From: an uncultured Lachnospiraceae bacterium
GTDB taxonomy: Bacteria > Bacillota > Clostridia > Lachnospirales > Lachnospiraceae
DNA: 35,499 nucleotides
NCBI GenBank assembly: GCA_934351835.1
Contig: CAKRJP010000022.1
Coordinates: 1-35,499, forward strand
Direction: 5' to 3'
Part shown: positions 1 through 7,484 of the stretch, one piece after another
Layout: each line of letters opens with the position of its first letter
How positions within the stretch are numbered: the first letter of the stretch is position 1
The notes under the pieces: generated by a model
What the model was told of the DNA's origin: nothing
The model's database searches: none
The model's input: the letters and a program-made list of their open reading frames with translations, nothing else
Made by a program: the position numbers and the translations under genes

Positions 1-73
1 TCGACTATATCCTTCCCACTACCGGGCGGATTTGGGACTTTAACCCGTTAGAAACGTGCGCCGCTAGGCGCAC
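1..73 (-). mobile_element. 5' end of a group II (IIC-like) intron, cut by window edge
   Basis: Read on the minus strand, the sequence from 73 leftwards begins GTGCGCC, the conserved 5' end of bacterial group II introns. It continues with a GGCGCAC complement, then GTTTCTAACGGG and an AAAGTCCC block. This order resembles domain I of class C introns such as that of Oceanobacillus iheyensis, compared from memory. The start lies six bases after a terminator stem, and class C introns typically insert just downstream of terminators. Only about 73 bases are in the window, so domains IV-VI and any reverse transcriptase ORF cannot be seen. A minus-independent reading frame here (ending ARRTHQNSV) was judged accidental. 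Confidence 0.6.
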
Positions 74-78
74 TCATC

Positions 79-114
79 AAAACAGCGTCTGACCTGACAT
101 CAGACGCTGTTTTA
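79..114 (-). terminator. Strong intrinsic terminator, intron target
   Basis: A 13-bp perfect stem (80-92 pairing with 100-112) with a 7-base loop is flanked by T/A runs on both sides, so it can work in both directions. On the minus strand it closes the short unit that starts near 300. The group II intron lies immediately beyond it. Confidence 0.85.
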
Positions 115-145
115 TATTATATATATTCATTAAGAGAAAATACTA

Positions 146-262
146 TTATCTCTGTACTCTGGCTCCTGCGCCACCCATGATAGCTTCTACTTCTTTCTTG
201 CTTGCCATGGTAGTGTCACCAGGGGTTGTCATAGCAAGTGCTCCGATCAAAATTGCAATCAT
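146..262 (-). CDS. Small hypothetical protein, 38 aa
   Basis: This is an unrecognised 38-residue ORF. It has a hydrophobic N-terminus (MIAILIGALAMTT), then a polar segment with the helix-like stretch SKKEVEAIMGG and the short tail AGARVQR. It is the only plausible ORF between a promoter at 307-335 and the terminator at 79-114. The ribosome binding site is weak (GCAGG about 2 bases upstream), and an in-frame GTG three codons earlier is an alternative start. The Gly-Gly before a 7-residue tail recalls double-glycine leader peptides, but no peptidase-transporter is nearby. The locus could equally be a small RNA of about 220 nt. Confidence 0.4.
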   Translation of the reverse strand: MIAILIGALAMTTPGDTTMASKKEVEAIMGGAGARVQR

Positions 263-306
263 CGCCTGCACATTAAACTTAATGATCAAAACTAATAAAT
301 GTGCCG

Positions 307-335
307 AATATATCACATTATTCGTTTATTTTCAA
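307..335 (-). promoter_or_regulatory. Sigma-A type promoter of the 38-aa unit
   Basis: The minus strand shows TTGAAA (330-335), a 17-base spacer and TATATT (307-312). Transcription would start near 300 and end at the terminator at 79-114. Confidence 0.6.
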
Positions 336-378
336 TATTTGTCTGATGTCTTATTCCGTTTTCTCTATTTTAGACCAA

Positions 379-416
379 AAAACAGAGGGTTTTTTATGCA
401 TTATTCCCTCTGTTTT
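379..416 (-). terminator. Intrinsic terminator of the 40-aa unit
   Basis: AAAACAGAGGG (379-389) pairs with CCCTCTGTTTT (406-416) around a 16-base loop. On the minus strand the stem is followed by a run of six T. It closes the unit starting near 650. Confidence 0.8.
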
Positions 417-475
417 CTCGTTTTATATCCATTTTTTCTTTTTTTATACTAATTCATCAGACAACCTTGTATACA

Positions 476-598
476 CTATACATTCTGGCTCTCCTTCCAC
501 TGTTTCAGGATTTCCTGTCTGTTGTATGTCAGATGCATAACCATTGCGCATCTTGCCCCAAGAGGTTTCCTTTTGCGATTGTTTTTCTGTTCCATCAT
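476..598 (-). CDS. Small basic hypothetical protein, 40 aa
   Basis: This 40-residue ORF starts MMEQKNNRKRKPLGA and is strongly basic at its N-terminus. No family was recognised. It has a good ribosome binding site (AAGGAG about 6 bases before ATG), a consensus promoter upstream and a terminator downstream, which argue for real expression. A second short frame overlaps it: an ATG inside the ORF opens a 35-residue reading ending in TAA near 450. The upstream region also carries a frame that stops on the ATGA of this start. The protein assignment is therefore less certain than the transcript. Confidence 0.5.
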   Translation of the reverse strand: MMEQKNNRKRKPLGARCAMVMHLTYNRQEILKQWKESQNV

Positions 599-606
599 TT
601 GCTCTC

Positions 607-641
607 CTTATGCATAGTCGCCAAATAATTCTTATGCGTAG
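607..641 (-). repeat. Direct repeat in the leader of the 40-aa unit
   Basis: CTTATGCATAG (607-617) and CTTATGCGTAG (631-641), as written on the plus strand, are 24 bp apart centre to centre. They lie between the promoter and the start codon, about +9 to +43. Their position suits a repressor operator or a repeated RNA element, but their role is unknown. Confidence 0.45.
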
Positions 642-656
642 CCGTCAGACAACTTT

Positions 657-686
657 ATTATATCCAACTAAAATAAATGATGTCAA
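657..686 (-). promoter_or_regulatory. Perfect-consensus sigma-A promoter
   Basis: TTGACA (681-686) and TATAAT (657-662) both match consensus exactly, with an 18-base spacer. This is the strongest core promoter in the window. It lies just after the end of the TPM gene and drives the 40-aa unit. Confidence 0.8.
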
Positions 687-712
687 CTTCTTCCACCGCA
701 TTCTCGATCTTA

Positions 713-1588
713 TTAAAACTTTCCTCCGCTTCCACCATGAGAAGTCCCGGAAGAACTGGTATGTACACTGCTTCCTCCGCCGCTACTGTCGTCTTCTCTT
801 TCAATTCTTCTTGATGTTACGACACGGTTGATAAACTGGTCTGTATTTCTTGTAAGGGTCAGACTTCCCATTTTTGTATATTCTTTCGCTGCCACCTGTC
901 TTCTCACAGATTTTAATTTACTCTTCTTCATTGAAGCCAGCGAAAATGATACAATGAATCCCAAAACCACCGCCGCCACGATCCAAAACGGAGATAACGG
1001 TTCGTGTGGCATATTATTGGAATCGTAAGGTTCTCCTGTATTGGCCTGAGTGATGAAATCATCACAGAGTGTCGCATATTTCTGGAAAGCCTTCATATAT
1101 TCTCCATCACTGAGATATGAAACAAACTGCTCCTGCATATAATCCATGCCTGCATCGGTAAATGCTGTAATTCCAAATCCACAGGTCGTCATATGCCAGT
1201 CTCTGTCTTCCATAGAGATTAATAACAAAATTCCACTGTTATCATCTCCATATCCATAACCGTTATAATCATAAAAATCATCCGCATATGCTTCTGCCGT
1301 CTTTCCCTCCAGAGAATTTACGGTTACAACAGCAACATCCATTTGCTGTCTCTCGCTGATCTCATCCAGTTGCGCTTCTAATTCTTCCTCTTCGCTGTCT
1401 GTCAAAAGGTCCGCATCGTCGACTAAACGTGGCAGTTGTCTGTCTTCAGGAATCTGTTCCTGCGTCTGCGTTTCTGTCTGACTTTGCGTTTTTTCCGTTG
1501 CTGCTACTACCGGAATCCCCAACATTGTCATCAGTAAAATTGATGCGATGATCACGGATATCTGCTTCTTTATCTTATGTATTCTCAT
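713..1588 (-). CDS. TPM-domain secreted/membrane protein, YdjH-like
   Basis: This 291-aa protein has a signal peptide (residues 1-30), a TPM domain (about 50-190, including the acidic DDADLLTDSEEEELEAQL opening), a transmembrane helix near 203-222, and a Gly/Ser-rich tail ending GGSGGKF. TPM proteins are extracytoplasmic and include phosphatase-like and repair roles; the substrate here is unknown. The start has an AGGAGG site. It is the last gene of an operon with the zinc-ribbon protein (13-bp gap) and the SPFH protein. That set matches B. subtilis ydjG/ydjH/ydjI, whose products form a membrane complex with PspA. The arrangement supports a membrane-stress role by homology. No clear terminator follows before the next promoter. 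Confidence 0.8.
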   Translation of the reverse strand: MRIHKIKKQISVIIASILLMTMLGIPVVAATEKTQSQTETQTQEQIPEDRQLPRLVDDADLLTDSEEEELEAQLDEISERQQMDVAVVTVNSLEGKTAEAYADDFYDYNGYGYGDDNSGILLLISMEDRDWHMTTCGFGITAFTDAGMDYMQEQFVSYLSDGEYMKAFQKYATLCDDFITQANTGEPYDSNNMPHEPLSPFWIVAAVVLGFIVSFSLASMKKSKLKSVRRQVAAKEYTKMGSLTLTRNTDQFINRVVTSRRIEREDDSSGGGSSVHTSSSGTSHGGSGGKF

Positions 1589-1601
1589 CTGTGACCACCT
1601 C

Positions 1602-2663
1602 CTATAACATCATAAAGAGCCATATCAACGCATATATGATAACTCCGAAAACAACGCCTCTGGTTCCTACATACTTCCAAAATGCCCCACTGTCAGCAGG
1701 CAGGTCTCCCACGATCTTACCGGTCTGTCCATTCATCGCAAAAGTATATTTTGTGTCTTTCCATGTCGTATTTAAAATCCACACCGGATACAATGCGTAT
1801 TTATGCCCGGCTTCTTTTATCTTTACCTGGCTGTCCGCCACCGTAACTACATGATATCCCCTGACAGTGTCGCGAAATGCCCGCTCCGCACTCTCCTTTA
1901 CCCTGGATTCCGCACGTTGTCTGCATTCATCAACTTCTACATCATAGCGATCTGCCACATAGCCCGCCAGATATGCTGTCTTAAACGGCACCGCATCCAA
2001 AAACTGGTAAGGCTCTAAAGACTCCATCAGATCATCCTGCATTTTTCGCGATCCATCTTCCGGAATATGTTCAAAGCTGATACCTCCCGAGCGGTCTGCA
2101 CGAAAATATTCATGTTCTGTATACTCGGTATCTCCGGATTCCCAAACTCTCATACGTTCTGCATTATATGTAATGTCCGCCTCCGCATCCAGATCAAATA
2201 ACCAGAACGGAACATACACGCCGACTATCTCATCAATATGATTCTCATCCTTAAATAGTTTCGGTACAAACGCCTTCCCCGTCAGATGGTTATAATAAGC
2301 AGTTTTTGCAGACTTTTTATCCAATTTAAACGGGATGATGTAATCAGGTTTTAACCTGCCTTCAAACTGTCCTTTCAGGACAACACGATTTCCACAGAAC
2401 GGGCAGGTTGTTGCACCGGTGTTCTTATCTGCTGCAATCTCACCTCCACAGGACTGGCAGATATAGATTGCCATTCCATCCATTTCTTCCTGATCCCAGG
2501 TGGCTTTATTATCCTTAGAAGTTTCTTTTTCTTTCTCTAAGGCTTCATAATCTTCTATGGATATCTCCGTGTCACAATACGGACACTTCATTTTCTGCGA
2601 AGCACTGTCAAATTCCATTGCGCCCCCGCATGCCGGGCATTTATATTCTTTTATCTCAGACAT
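1602..2663 (-). CDS. Zinc-ribbon membrane protein, YdjG-like
   Basis: This 353-aa protein has two N-terminal zinc ribbons (TFIIB type). The first is CPACGG...CPYC at residues 9-31, the second CQSCGG...CPFC at about 69-91. A long soluble domain follows, with the motif VGVYVPFWLFDLDA typical of this family, and a single transmembrane helix closes the C-terminus (about 334-352). The start is preceded by AAGGAG. It lies 26 bp after the SPFH gene and 13 bp before the TPM gene, so the three are cotranscribed. In B. subtilis the equivalent YdjG anchors SPFH and TPM partners at the membrane; the same role here is inferred from synteny and domain order. Confidence 0.75.
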   Translation of the reverse strand: MSEIKEYKCPACGGAMEFDSASQKMKCPYCDTEISIEDYEALEKEKETSKDNKATWDQEEMDGMAIYICQSCGGEIAADKNTGATTCPFCGNRVVLKGQFEGRLKPDYIIPFKLDKKSAKTAYYNHLTGKAFVPKLFKDENHIDEIVGVYVPFWLFDLDAEADITYNAERMRVWESGDTEYTEHEYFRADRSGGISFEHIPEDGSRKMQDDLMESLEPYQFLDAVPFKTAYLAGYVADRYDVEVDECRQRAESRVKESAERAFRDTVRGYHVVTVADSQVKIKEAGHKYALYPVWILNTTWKDTKYTFAMNGQTGKIVGDLPADSGAFWKYVGTRGVVFGVIIYALIWLFMML

Positions 2664-2689
2664 CTTTATTCTCCTTCCCGGAGTTTTCT

Positions 2690-4024
2690 TTAGTTAAACG
2701 GAGTTCCACATTCCGGACAGAACTTCGGCAGATTCTTGGAATCTTCCGGCTCCCATCCACATTTACTGCAACGACACTTTGGAACCGCTGTTGGTCTTGG
2801 GTTTCCACAATTCATACAGAATTTCCCCTGATTGACTGTTCCGCAACTACAAGTCCAGCTTCCTACCTCCTGCGGTTTTGGTGTTCCACAGTTCATACAG
2901 AATTTTCCCTGATTCACCGTTCCACAGCTACATGTCCAGCTTCCCGCTGCCTGCGGTGGCTGTGTCTGTACCGGTTGCTCCTGCATTTGCTGTGCCTGCA
3001 TCTGCTGCTGTCTCTCTGCTCCCTGGTTATAAAGTCCCTGCAAATTTGCACCGCCATTCATTCCGGATGCCATGTTCATTCCCATGAATCCCATCATCGC
3101 ACCGTTCGGATTGCCTGCGGCTGTCTTCATTGCCTCTGCCTGTGCCATACCAAGAGTAGCGGCCATCATACTCGGATCTGTATACATTGCTGTATTCTGT
3201 GCCTGTTTGATTGCCTCTGCATCTTCATCCTTCATCGTTACCGGATTGAAGGCTACTGACACAATGGAAATTCCACGAAGTTCTGACCATTTCTTAGTAA
3301 GAACTTCATTCATGGCATCTCCGATTTCCATGGAATGCGCCGGGATCTGGCTCGGCCGGATCTCCAGCTCTGCAATCTTAGCAAATGCCGGCTGAAGTGC
3401 ATTGACAAATTCGGTCTTCAACTGCGGAGCGATCTGCTCTTTCTCATAGCAGTCTGTGACATTTCCACCAAGATTCGTATAGAACAACAACGGATCTGTG
3501 ATCCGGAAAGAATAAATACCGTTACAGCGGATCTCTATATCTTTATCCAGATTGATCCGTTTATCTACTACGCGGAACCATACCGGATTCGCCGTTCCAA
3601 ACTTATTGTCTGTAATCTCTTTTGTATTAAAATAATACACTCTCTGGTCTTTGGCCGTATCGCCGCCAAAGGTAAATCTCTTTCCAATCGTCTGGAAAGT
3701 TGCTTTGATACCTTCGCCCAGGTTTCCACAGAAAATACTGGGTTCCGATGACATATCGTATGTATACTCTCCCGGTTCTGCACATACCTCTACGATTTTG
3801 CCCTGATCAACAATCATCATACACTGTCCGTCAGCAACTGCAATCCCGGATCCATTTGTGATAACATTCTCATGTCCTTTCGTGTTGGACGAACGACCAC
3901 TGGTACGTTTCTTTCCACGCACCATCAAGGTGTCATTATCCAGTGAGTCACAGTAAAAAAACTCTTTCCACTGATCTGCCAGCGTTCCGCCCGCTGCCCC
4001 TGCTGCTGCCTTAATAAGTCCCAT
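2690..4024 (-). CDS. SPFH-domain protein with C-terminal zinc ribbons, YdjI-like
   Basis: This 444-aa protein has an SPFH/virion-core domain over about residues 20-300. A Gln/Met/Gly-rich linker follows (MQAQQMQEQPVQTQPPQ), then three zinc ribbons at the C-terminus. The first two are nearly identical (WTCSCGTVNQGKFCMNCG) and the third ends CPECGTPFN. The start chosen is MGLIKAAAG, with AGGAGG 8 bases upstream; an in-frame start 8 codons earlier has no comparable site. B. subtilis YdjI recruits PspA to the membrane; no pspA-like gene lies in this operon. The gene is first in a three-gene operon and is preceded by a 9-codon leader ORF. Confidence 0.8.
   Translation of the reverse strand: MGLIKAAAGAAGGTLADQWKEFFYCDSLDNDTLMVRGKKRTSGRSSNTKGHENVITNGSGIAVADGQCMMIVDQGKIVEVCAEPGEYTYDMSSEPSIFCGNLGEGIKATFQTIGKRFTFGGDTAKDQRVYYFNTKEITDNKFGTANPVWFRVVDKRINLDKDIEIRCNGIYSFRITDPLLFYTNLGGNVTDCYEKEQIAPQLKTEFVNALQPAFAKIAELEIRPSQIPAHSMEIGDAMNEVLTKKWSELRGISIVSVAFNPVTMKDEDAEAIKQAQNTAMYTDPSMMAATLGMAQAEAMKTAAGNPNGAMMGFMGMNMASGMNGGANLQGLYNQGAERQQQMQAQQMQEQPVQTQPPQAAGSWTCSCGTVNQGKFCMNCGTPKPQEVGSWTCSCGTVNQGKFCMNCGNPRPTAVPKCRCSKCGWEPEDSKNLPKFCPECGTPFN
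2805..2944 (-). repeat. Duplicated zinc-ribbon coding unit in the SPFH gene
   Basis: Two copies of a roughly 57-bp unit start about 81 bp apart and encode nearly identical CxC...CxxC ribbons. They differ mainly at silent positions, suggesting an internal duplication that is now held by selection. Confidence 0.7.
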
Positions 4025-4028
4025 AAAA

Positions 4029-4058
4029 CTACCTCCTGTTCTTTTCATTTATATACAT
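4029..4058 (-). CDS. 9-residue leader peptide before the SPFH operon
   Basis: ATG at 4058 opens a 9-codon ORF (MYINEKNRR) that ends in TAG at 4029. It has an excellent ribosome binding site (AGGAGG, 8-base spacing). Its last codons are also the AGGAGG site of the SPFH gene, whose ATG lies 4 bases after the stop. Ribosomes translating the leader would therefore finish on the next gene's binding site, which suggests translational coupling. No function of the peptide itself is implied. Confidence 0.5.
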   Translation of the reverse strand: MYINEKNRR

Positions 4059-4066
4059 ATTATTTT

Positions 4067-4083
4067 CCTCCTTTTGCAGGAGG
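4067..4083 (-). promoter_or_regulatory. Hairpin covering the leader ribosome binding site
   Basis: On the minus strand CCTCCT (4078-4083) pairs perfectly with AGGAGG (4067-4072) around a 5-base loop. The paired AGGAGG is the ribosome binding site of the leader ORF, so the hairpin could limit leader translation and, through coupling, the SPFH gene. This is a structural reading only. Confidence 0.5.
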
Positions 4084-4211
4084 TCCTGTCTATTTTTCAG
4101 TTCTCTCCTGCTTTTACTGTTACCTGGGTACCAAAGCATAGATTCCTGAAATATAATTAGAATATAGATGGTGATTTACACCGCAGACTTCATCAAAATA
4201 TGCTTTTCTTC

Positions 4212-4240
4212 ATTTTATCATACAGAGGAATATTGTTCAA
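4212..4240 (-). promoter_or_regulatory. Promoter of the SPFH-zinc ribbon-TPM operon
   Basis: TTGAAC (4235-4240), 17-base spacer, TAAAAT (4212-4217). It sits directly after the terminator of the upstream flavodiiron gene and gives an untranslated leader of roughly 145 bases before the 9-codon ORF. The 233-base gap 4059-4291 otherwise holds only this promoter and that terminator. Confidence 0.6.
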
Positions 4241-4241
4241 A

Positions 4242-4275
4242 CAAAAATCCCCCGCAGCCATTTATCTGCGGAGGA
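4242..4275 (-). terminator. Intrinsic terminator of the flavodiiron gene
   Basis: On the minus strand TCCTCCGCAG pairs with CTGCGGGGGA around an 8-base loop and is followed by TTTTTGTTT. It lies just after the stop codon at 4292. Confidence 0.8.
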
Positions 4276-4291
4276 TCTGAAACCTCTGTTT

Positions 4292-5449
4292 TTATTTACA
4301 AAGTTCTTCTGCCATCTTATCTAATTCTTCAATATTTGCATCACTTACAGATGCCACAATCTTCACCGGATTCTCAAGCCATGTGATATTCTTGCTCTTC
4401 TCGAACATTCCTGTCATGACTTTCGCTGCCATCGGTGCCCAGCTTCCGTTCTCGATCAGTCCAATCGTACGTTTCTGGTAATTACGCTCTGTCAGGTGGT
4501 TGATAAACTCTTTCATAAACGGGAAGATATCTGCATTATATGTGGTTGTTGCCAGAATCAACTTGCCATATCGGAATGCATCTTCCACTGCCTCTGCCAT
4601 ATCTTCTCGTGCAAGATCACATACTACAACCTTTGGGCATCCTTTTTCTTTTAATTTTTCTGCAAGGATCTCTACTGCTTTCTTAGTATTTCCGTAAACA
4701 GATGTATATGCAATCATGACGCCCTCAGACTCTACCTCATAAGAAGACCAGATGTTATATTTCTCAATATAATGTCCAAGATCCTCTGTCAGCACCGGTC
4801 CGTGTAACGGGCAGATAATCCGGATATCTAATGTCGCGGCTACCTTTAACAGATTCTGTACCTGCATGCCGTATTTCCCAACAATTCCGATATAGTAACG
4901 GCGTGCCTCACAGTCCCAGTCTTCCTCTACATCCAGAGCTCCGAATTTACCAAATCCATCGGCTGAGAACAGGACTTTATCTGTACTGTCATATGTTACC
5001 ATGACTTCCGGCCAGTGAACCATCGGCGCAAATACAAATGTCAGTATATGCTTTCCAAGTGATAATGTTTCATTATTCTTCACTACAAGTTTTCTGTCTC
5101 CAAAGTCAAGCCCACGGAAGAAGTTCTCCATCATAGTAAATGTCTTGGCATTTCCCACGATCACTGCCTCTGGGTACTTCTCAGCAAATAATTTGATATT
5201 TGCCGAATGATCCGGTTCCATGTGCTGTACGATCAAATAATCCGGTGAAGCGCCATCGAGTGCCTGTCCGACTTTCTCAAGCCACTCTTCTCCAAACTTG
5301 CCATCTACCGTATCCATAACCGCTGTCTTCTCATCCTTGATCACATATGAATTATATGCCATACCATTCGGTACGATGTACTGTCCCTCGAACAGATCTA
5401 TTTCATGATCATTGACTCCAACATAACAGATATCCTCTGTAATATTCAT
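4292..5449 (-). CDS. FprA-family A-type flavoprotein (flavodiiron protein)
   Basis: Flavodiiron proteins reduce O2 to water or NO to N2O in the cytoplasm and protect anaerobes. The 385-aa protein has an N-terminal metallo-beta-lactamase-like domain with diiron ligands HMEPDH (residues 76-81), a further His in APMVHWPE, an Asp in SADGFG, and the His of CPLHGPV. A C-terminal flavodoxin domain begins YTSVYGNTKKA. There is no rubredoxin or flavin reductase fusion, so an external electron donor is needed. The start MNITEDICYVG is chosen because GGAGG lies 9 bases upstream; the longer in-frame reading lacks a site. It is a single-gene unit with its own promoter and terminator. Confidence 0.92.
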   Translation of the reverse strand: MNITEDICYVGVNDHEIDLFEGQYIVPNGMAYNSYVIKDEKTAVMDTVDGKFGEEWLEKVGQALDGASPDYLIVQHMEPDHSANIKLFAEKYPEAVIVGNAKTFTMMENFFRGLDFGDRKLVVKNNETLSLGKHILTFVFAPMVHWPEVMVTYDSTDKVLFSADGFGKFGALDVEEDWDCEARRYYIGIVGKYGMQVQNLLKVAATLDIRIICPLHGPVLTEDLGHYIEKYNIWSSYEVESEGVMIAYTSVYGNTKKAVEILAEKLKEKGCPKVVVCDLAREDMAEAVEDAFRYGKLILATTTYNADIFPFMKEFINHLTERNYQKRTIGLIENGSWAPMAAKVMTGMFEKSKNITWLENPVKIVASVSDANIEELDKMAEELCK

Positions 5450-5501
5450 AAGTTCCATCCTCCTCTTTTCAACTGAATGTCTCTTCATATTATCTTCGTC
5501 T

Positions 5502-5530
5502 ATTATATTCGCTATTGATGCGGAAATCAA
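5502..5530 (-). promoter_or_regulatory. Promoter of the flavodiiron gene
   Basis: TTGATT (5525-5530), 17-base spacer, TATAAT (5502-5507), about 50 bases before the chosen start codon. Confidence 0.65.
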
Positions 5531-5546
5531 TTAAATTCTGCAAACA

Positions 5547-5592
5547 AAAACCGCTGTGCCTGAAGATTGATATTCTTTAAGCTCAGCGGTTG
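5547..5592 (-). terminator. Intrinsic terminator of the Na/Pi cotransporter gene
   Basis: On the minus strand AACCGCTGAGC pairs with GCACAGCGGTT (one mismatch) across a roughly 21-base loop and is followed by TTTTTG. It lies between the cotransporter stop and the flavodiiron promoter. Confidence 0.7.
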
Positions 5593-5616
5593 ATTTATTA
5601 CTGTTTTCTTTCGGTT

Positions 5617-7347
5617 TTATGCTTCTTTCAGGACCCCGATATCCGGTGTGTTCGTTCTTCTCGCATCTTCCTCCAGAACTACAAATGCAATATTGTCAAT
5701 GGCTTCTTCCGCAATCTCCGCACAGCTGTCTGCCATACGTTCCAGATTATCCAGTATTTCTGAAAAGTATTCTGTCAGCTCAGATGCACATTTCTTCTTC
5801 TTGATTCTTGAAAGATGAGCCTTCTTACAACGTCTCTGTATCTTACGAAGAGCATCTTTATCTCGGAACACATCACGGGCCACCATTGTATTGCCCTCTT
5901 TTACGGACTGCACAGCTTTTTCAAACAACTGCTGAATGACGCTGACGCATTCTCTCAGATCACCTTTTGCCTCCACAGAAAGGTTTTTATCTCCTTGTCC
6001 GATCATGGCATCCAATCTATGTATATCCCGGCATCTGTCTGCCACACGCTGGATACTGTTGGTGACAAACAATAATCCGGCGGTCTGCTCTGACTGTGCC
6101 TCCGTCAATGTACCACTTCCCAACATCCTTGTGATATATTCAGAAATACTCTGTCCAAGATGCGCCACATCAGAAATACTTTTTTCTACGATCTGCTGTT
6201 CCTCAGTATTTTCCTCTGATACCAGAGATACTTTCACTTCTGATAACATAGCCGTTCCATAATCAGCAAGACGCTCCAGTTCCTGGGATACCAGACACAT
6301 TGCAGCTACCGGTTGGTCAATCACATTATTATCCAGATAAACCGGCTTACAGGCTTCTGCTGCGGTCCTGTCATCTCCACGGATAATTCCCGTAACAATT
6401 TTCACCATTACCGGGATCAGCGGCAACCAGATCAGGGTACAGACAACGTTAAATGTGGTATGTGCGTTTGCAATCTGGCGGGAAATCACATCTACTTCCG
6501 CTCCCTTTGGCGAAATAAACTGTACAAACTTTGCGAACCACGGAATCAGGAACAAAAACACGATACTTCCGCTGATATTAAAAATGCTGTGTGCGATTGC
6601 TGTACGTTTTGCATTCTTAGACTGTCCGATAGACGCTAAAAGTGCTGTAATCGTTGTTCCGATGTTATCTCCTAACAAAATCGGGATTGCTCCGACAAGA
6701 CCAATTACACTGGTCACTCCGTCCGGTCCTGCCTGAGATGCAAAATTCTGTAATACTGCAATTGTCGCAGAACTGCTCTGTACCACCAGTGTCATAACTG
6801 CACCAAGCACAACTCCAAGAACCGGAATATCGGAAACTCTTCCCATCAGATCTATAAATACCGGACTGTTTGCCAGTGGTTTCATAACAGATCCCATAAT
6901 CTCGATTCCTTCGAACAATAATCCGAATGAAAAGATTACGGTACCGATATTTTTCACACGTTCTTTCTTACAGGCAAAATTCATCATAAATCCAATAAAG
7001 ATAATCGGATAAATGTAATCCGTAATCTTGAATGCCATCAACTGTGCAGTCATGGTTGTACCGATATTTGCGCCGAAAATAACGGAAATCGCCTGCGGCA
7101 GACTCATAAGTCCCGCACTTACAAAACCGATAACCATAACCGTCGTCGCAGAACTGCTCTGGAGCACTGCTGTTACTAACGCTCCCGCCAAAGCTCCCAT
7201 GATCGGATTCTTTGTAAGGAACTCTAATATCTTCTTCATCTTCTCACCGGCAGCCTTCTGGAGAGCATCACTCATACTGTTCATTCCATATAAGAATAAT
7301 GCCAGACCACCGATCAGACCAAATATCACTTTTACATTTTCATTCAT
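5617..7347 (-). CDS. Na/Pi cotransporter family protein (NptA/PNaS type) with PhoU-like tail
   Basis: This 576-aa membrane protein imports phosphate with sodium. The first ~320 residues hold the two inverted Na/Pi repeats, each with the family's QSSSATT / QSSSATI motif (near residues 63 and 190) and a GANIGTT / GDNIGTT motif. The last ~220 residues are helical, soluble and PhoU-like, a common fusion in bacterial members, probably regulatory. The length is normal. It starts MNENVKVIFGLIGG with a purine-rich AAAGAGAG upstream. It appears monocistronic with its own terminator. No confident promoter was found in the 137-base gap 7348-7484, and no Pho box could be identified by eye. Confidence 0.9.
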   Translation of the reverse strand: MNENVKVIFGLIGGLALFLYGMNSMSDALQKAAGEKMKKILEFLTKNPIMGALAGALVTAVLQSSSATTVMVIGFVSAGLMSLPQAISVIFGANIGTTMTAQLMAFKITDYIYPIIFIGFMMNFACKKERVKNIGTVIFSFGLLFEGIEIMGSVMKPLANSPVFIDLMGRVSDIPVLGVVLGAVMTLVVQSSSATIAVLQNFASQAGPDGVTSVIGLVGAIPILLGDNIGTTITALLASIGQSKNAKRTAIAHSIFNISGSIVFLFLIPWFAKFVQFISPKGAEVDVISRQIANAHTTFNVVCTLIWLPLIPVMVKIVTGIIRGDDRTAAEACKPVYLDNNVIDQPVAAMCLVSQELERLADYGTAMLSEVKVSLVSEENTEEQQIVEKSISDVAHLGQSISEYITRMLGSGTLTEAQSEQTAGLLFVTNSIQRVADRCRDIHRLDAMIGQGDKNLSVEAKGDLRECVSVIQQLFEKAVQSVKEGNTMVARDVFRDKDALRKIQRRCKKAHLSRIKKKKCASELTEYFSEILDNLERMADSCAEIAEEAIDNIAFVVLEEDARRTNTPDIGVLKEA

Positions 7348-7484
7348 TGTACATTCTCTCTTTCTTCATCCTTCACAAACTTCTTCAACTTTCTTCATAC
7401 AAGCTTATTTTACAAATGAAGAAATATTCCATCTATCATGAATTCCAAAAGAGAATGTTAAATCTATGTAAAATCAGATGATTT

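Noticed and set aside
1..90. Plus-strand C-terminal coding fragment ending ARRTHQNSV, or a tRNA
   Set aside because: The minus strand gives a coherent group II intron 5' end; no cloverleaf could be drawn, and the peptide has no recognisable family.
7348..7484. Promoter or Pho box before the Na/Pi cotransporter
   Set aside because: No hexamer pair with acceptable spacing and match, and no direct-repeat Pho box, could be supported by eye.
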